Source: Plakobranchus ocellatus (Eukaryota; Mollusca; Gastropoda; Plakobranchidae). Taken from it: DNA of 20,632 nt. The notes under the pieces were generated by a model. It was not told where the DNA came from. It saw only the letters and a list, made by a program, of their open reading frames with translations, and did not search any database. The translations under genes were made by a program, and so were the position numbers. Of this stretch, positions 18,446 through 20,632 are shown one piece after another. The stretch covers positions 64,650-85,281 of the forward strand of contig BLXT01007959.1 in the NCBI GenBank assembly GCA_019648995.1, read 5' to 3'. How positions within the stretch are numbered: the stretch's first letter is position 1; every line of letters begins with the position of its first letter.

Positions 18446-20600
18446 AGTCCTAATAAATCACAAACTGAATTTGAAACATTTTAAAGTGTTGATTTTTTTT
18501 TTTCATCTTTGAAATCTCTGATTTGCATATACTCAGTAGAATCTTTAGAAACATATAGGCTATTAATTTTTAGTTTTTGAAGGCATTTCAACTGCTTCTG
18601 TTCATTGAATTGAAGTCATAGAAATAGGGGTGCAGGGAGGGTAGAGTGGAAATTACCTGCTTACCTGTGACACCCAACTCATCAGCTTTATCTCTCAACC
18701 AAATCTGCATTTTAAGGCTAATCTATTGTTAACTGCCTCAAAATTAAATAATATCGAGTATAAAATATTTGCAAAGTTCAAAATAGACTTTCTATGGTTT
18801 CTGTCCATAGATTCTTCAATATTGTATTGAATATTGCAAAGATATGTTTACAAAATTGCCCCTGATAGGCCACTGATAAAGATAGGAATAAGACTGTACA
18901 CAAAACATTGATTATGGTTTACCACTGATTTTTTTTTTTTAGGTTACAACAAATACTTACAGTAAATAATAAAATTTGGGTCTCTTACACAAATACATAA
19001 AATAGTATACATATAAAAAAAAAAAGTTACAAAAAAAAAGAGGGTGAGAGAGAATATTCAAAGGCACATGCTTAAAACAAAAAATACCGATCTGAAAGTA
19101 ACAGCTCAATTCTTCTTTGTTTTTTTCTCAAACAAGAATTTAAAAACATTTTCTGAAATATATGGTGATAATGACAGTGAATCATTAAAAGCAAAAAATA
19201 TAATAAAATTAAAAAAAAAAAATTGCCAGTGCAGGTAATGATCAAAGTCATTGCTTCAATATTGAGATGATTCTCATCAAATCAGAGAATTACTATATGT
19301 GTATAATTTTATAAATAAGAAGTTAAAAAGTGAGCGATAATGAATGATTTAAAAAAAAAAAAAAAATTTCTGTATAAATCAATCTTTTGAATTCACATTC
19401 AACATCTTTTTTATTAGGATTCGTTTCAAAACATTGAAAAAAAAGTTTTTTTCTTTTACACATTACAAAATTTCTACACCATATATATTATTTGTCTTCT
19501 TAAACTATGATGATGAATTTTACAGCACACAATTATGGCTTTAATTATCATCAAAAAAATGCCATTGGTCATTTTATTTATTCTTCTAAGGCAAGGTGTG
19601 CTTTGAAGAGAAAAAAAAGGGAGAGTAAAATTTTCATAGACGCCTATATTTTTAATTTAGTTTTCACAATGCAGTAACAAAGGTCAAATTTCAACAAAGT
19701 AATGACATTCAAAATGGCTAATGCCTCTGTTGTACTATGCATAACCTGGTGTCCTTGGCCGGAACAGCACAGCATTATTAACCGTAACAGTGCAGAGTAA
19801 AATTAATTACTACTTAGGAAAAGAGGACACATACAATTTTCAGACCATTGTTTTCATTTGAGGGAATGTCTTTTTCATTCTATTTCAACAAGGTAATTTC
19901 ATTGCATCAGAACCCCAATGCTTTTCTCAAGCAACACAAAATTGAACAAATTGGGGTGTTCTTAAGGGGATACGTTTCAACTTATAGCAGTCAGATGGTT
20001 AAGTAAATATATGTATGTCAGTAATTGCCCATAATTATGAGTATGATGAGTGGGAGGCAAAAATACAAAGCAGTAGCCTCAGCATTAATTCTTAGTGTTA
20101 AAATCATGAAGCTTGAAAAAACAACCGCAACAATGTAGATGATGATAATAAAGTTCAGGGTCATCACTCATTGCAAGAATGAGCTTTATTTGAACTTAAA
20201 ATTACCCTTGAACTTTTGATGAGCAGGACAAAGAATCAATAATGAAGAAACAATTCAGTAATATGAAATATACAACACAACAAAGAATGGAAATGTCTCA
20301 GGAAAAGACAACTGGTTTCTTGGTCACAATTTCTTTGCGTTTTTAACTATGGCACATTCAAGCTAAAGTTTTACTCCAGTCTTCTTTGTCTACAGCTTTA
20401 ACCCCAATAGGGTCAGGAGGTAGCATTTGATGCCACCCAAACTTCATCATCAGAGATCATTAAACCTAAGGCCATCAAATCCACAGTACATCTATACAGA
20501 TCACATGTCTTAAGATCAGCTCTACAAAGCCGAATATGGCATGTAACAATATTTGACAAATAAAAAAAAATTTTTTATGGGTTGTGTCTTTCTTTCCACT

Positions 20601-20601
<1 letters not shown>
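18446..20601. other. Gene-free stretch up to window end
   Basis: Mostly A/T-rich low-complexity sequence. At 20350-20570 the sequence is less AT-rich and several frames on both strands lack stops. On the - strand one short frame (about 20358-20456) reads KFGWHQMLPPDPIGVKAV and ends at TGA, with a - strand AATAAA at 20185-20190. I cannot tell a gene end from chance or repeat DNA here. Confidence 0.35.

Positions 20602-20632
<31 letters not shown>
20602..20632. repeat. Poly-T run of 31 at window end
   Basis: The last 31 bases are all T. This could be the A tail of a - strand retrotransposed copy, or a homopolymer at which an assembly stopped. The window edge hides which. Confidence 0.9.

Noticed and set aside
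1-20632. LTR retrotransposons, endogenous viruses, CRISPR arrays, rRNA genes, bacterial operons
   Set aside because: No protease/integrase or capsid-type motifs, paired long terminal repeats, spaced identical repeats or operon structure were seen on reading both strands.

Overview
This window looks like AT-rich nuclear DNA from an invertebrate animal. It has genes split by long introns with canonical GT...AG boundaries, many homopolymer runs, and fragments of LINE, SINE and piggyBac elements. The gene content and the recurrent palindromic motif TAGATCTAGATC would fit a mollusc, perhaps a gastropod. That placement is an impression from sequence style, not a proof. No bacterial operon, CRISPR array, rRNA gene or viral genome is visible.

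Left third (1-6300): the 3' end of the host ALS2 (alsin) gene lies on the + strand. Five exons (205-250, 3071-3132, 3581-3644, 4820-5002, 6198-6242) join in frame into 132 codons that end at a TGA. They encode the C-terminal VPS9 domain, the part that activates Rab5 in vertebrate alsin. The introns carry a foldback repeat (2771-2950) and, in the last intron, two tandem-repeat arrays with units of about 29 and 42 bp. A polyadenylation signal follows the stop by 45 bp.

Middle (6300-12900): a short, unrecognised two-exon gene end lies on the - strand (7793-8467) and is convergent with ALS2. Next come a 28-bp palindrome, a tRNA-derived SINE (from 11058) and a recent 132-bp tandem duplication (11657-11917). 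Much of the rest has no interpretable signal.

Right part (12940-15732): a nearly full-length but decayed piggyBac transposase gene lies on the - strand. All four catalytic aspartates can still be located. It is split by a 5'-truncated LINE (about 14321-15177, + strand) that carries the reverse-transcriptase YADD box and the typical C-terminal tail. A second LINE 3' end of a related family lies on the - strand at 18212-18445. A perfect 27-bp inverted repeat (16443-16561) looks like a small foldback or MITE-like element. The rest, up to a 31-base T run at the very end of the window, is low-complexity DNA in which I found no convincing gene.

The genes do not form a shared pathway. The window is a host gene end, one small unknown gene, and layered transposable-element debris. 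I found no strong sign of a new biological system. The least explained items are the - strand spliced gene and the two inverted-repeat elements.
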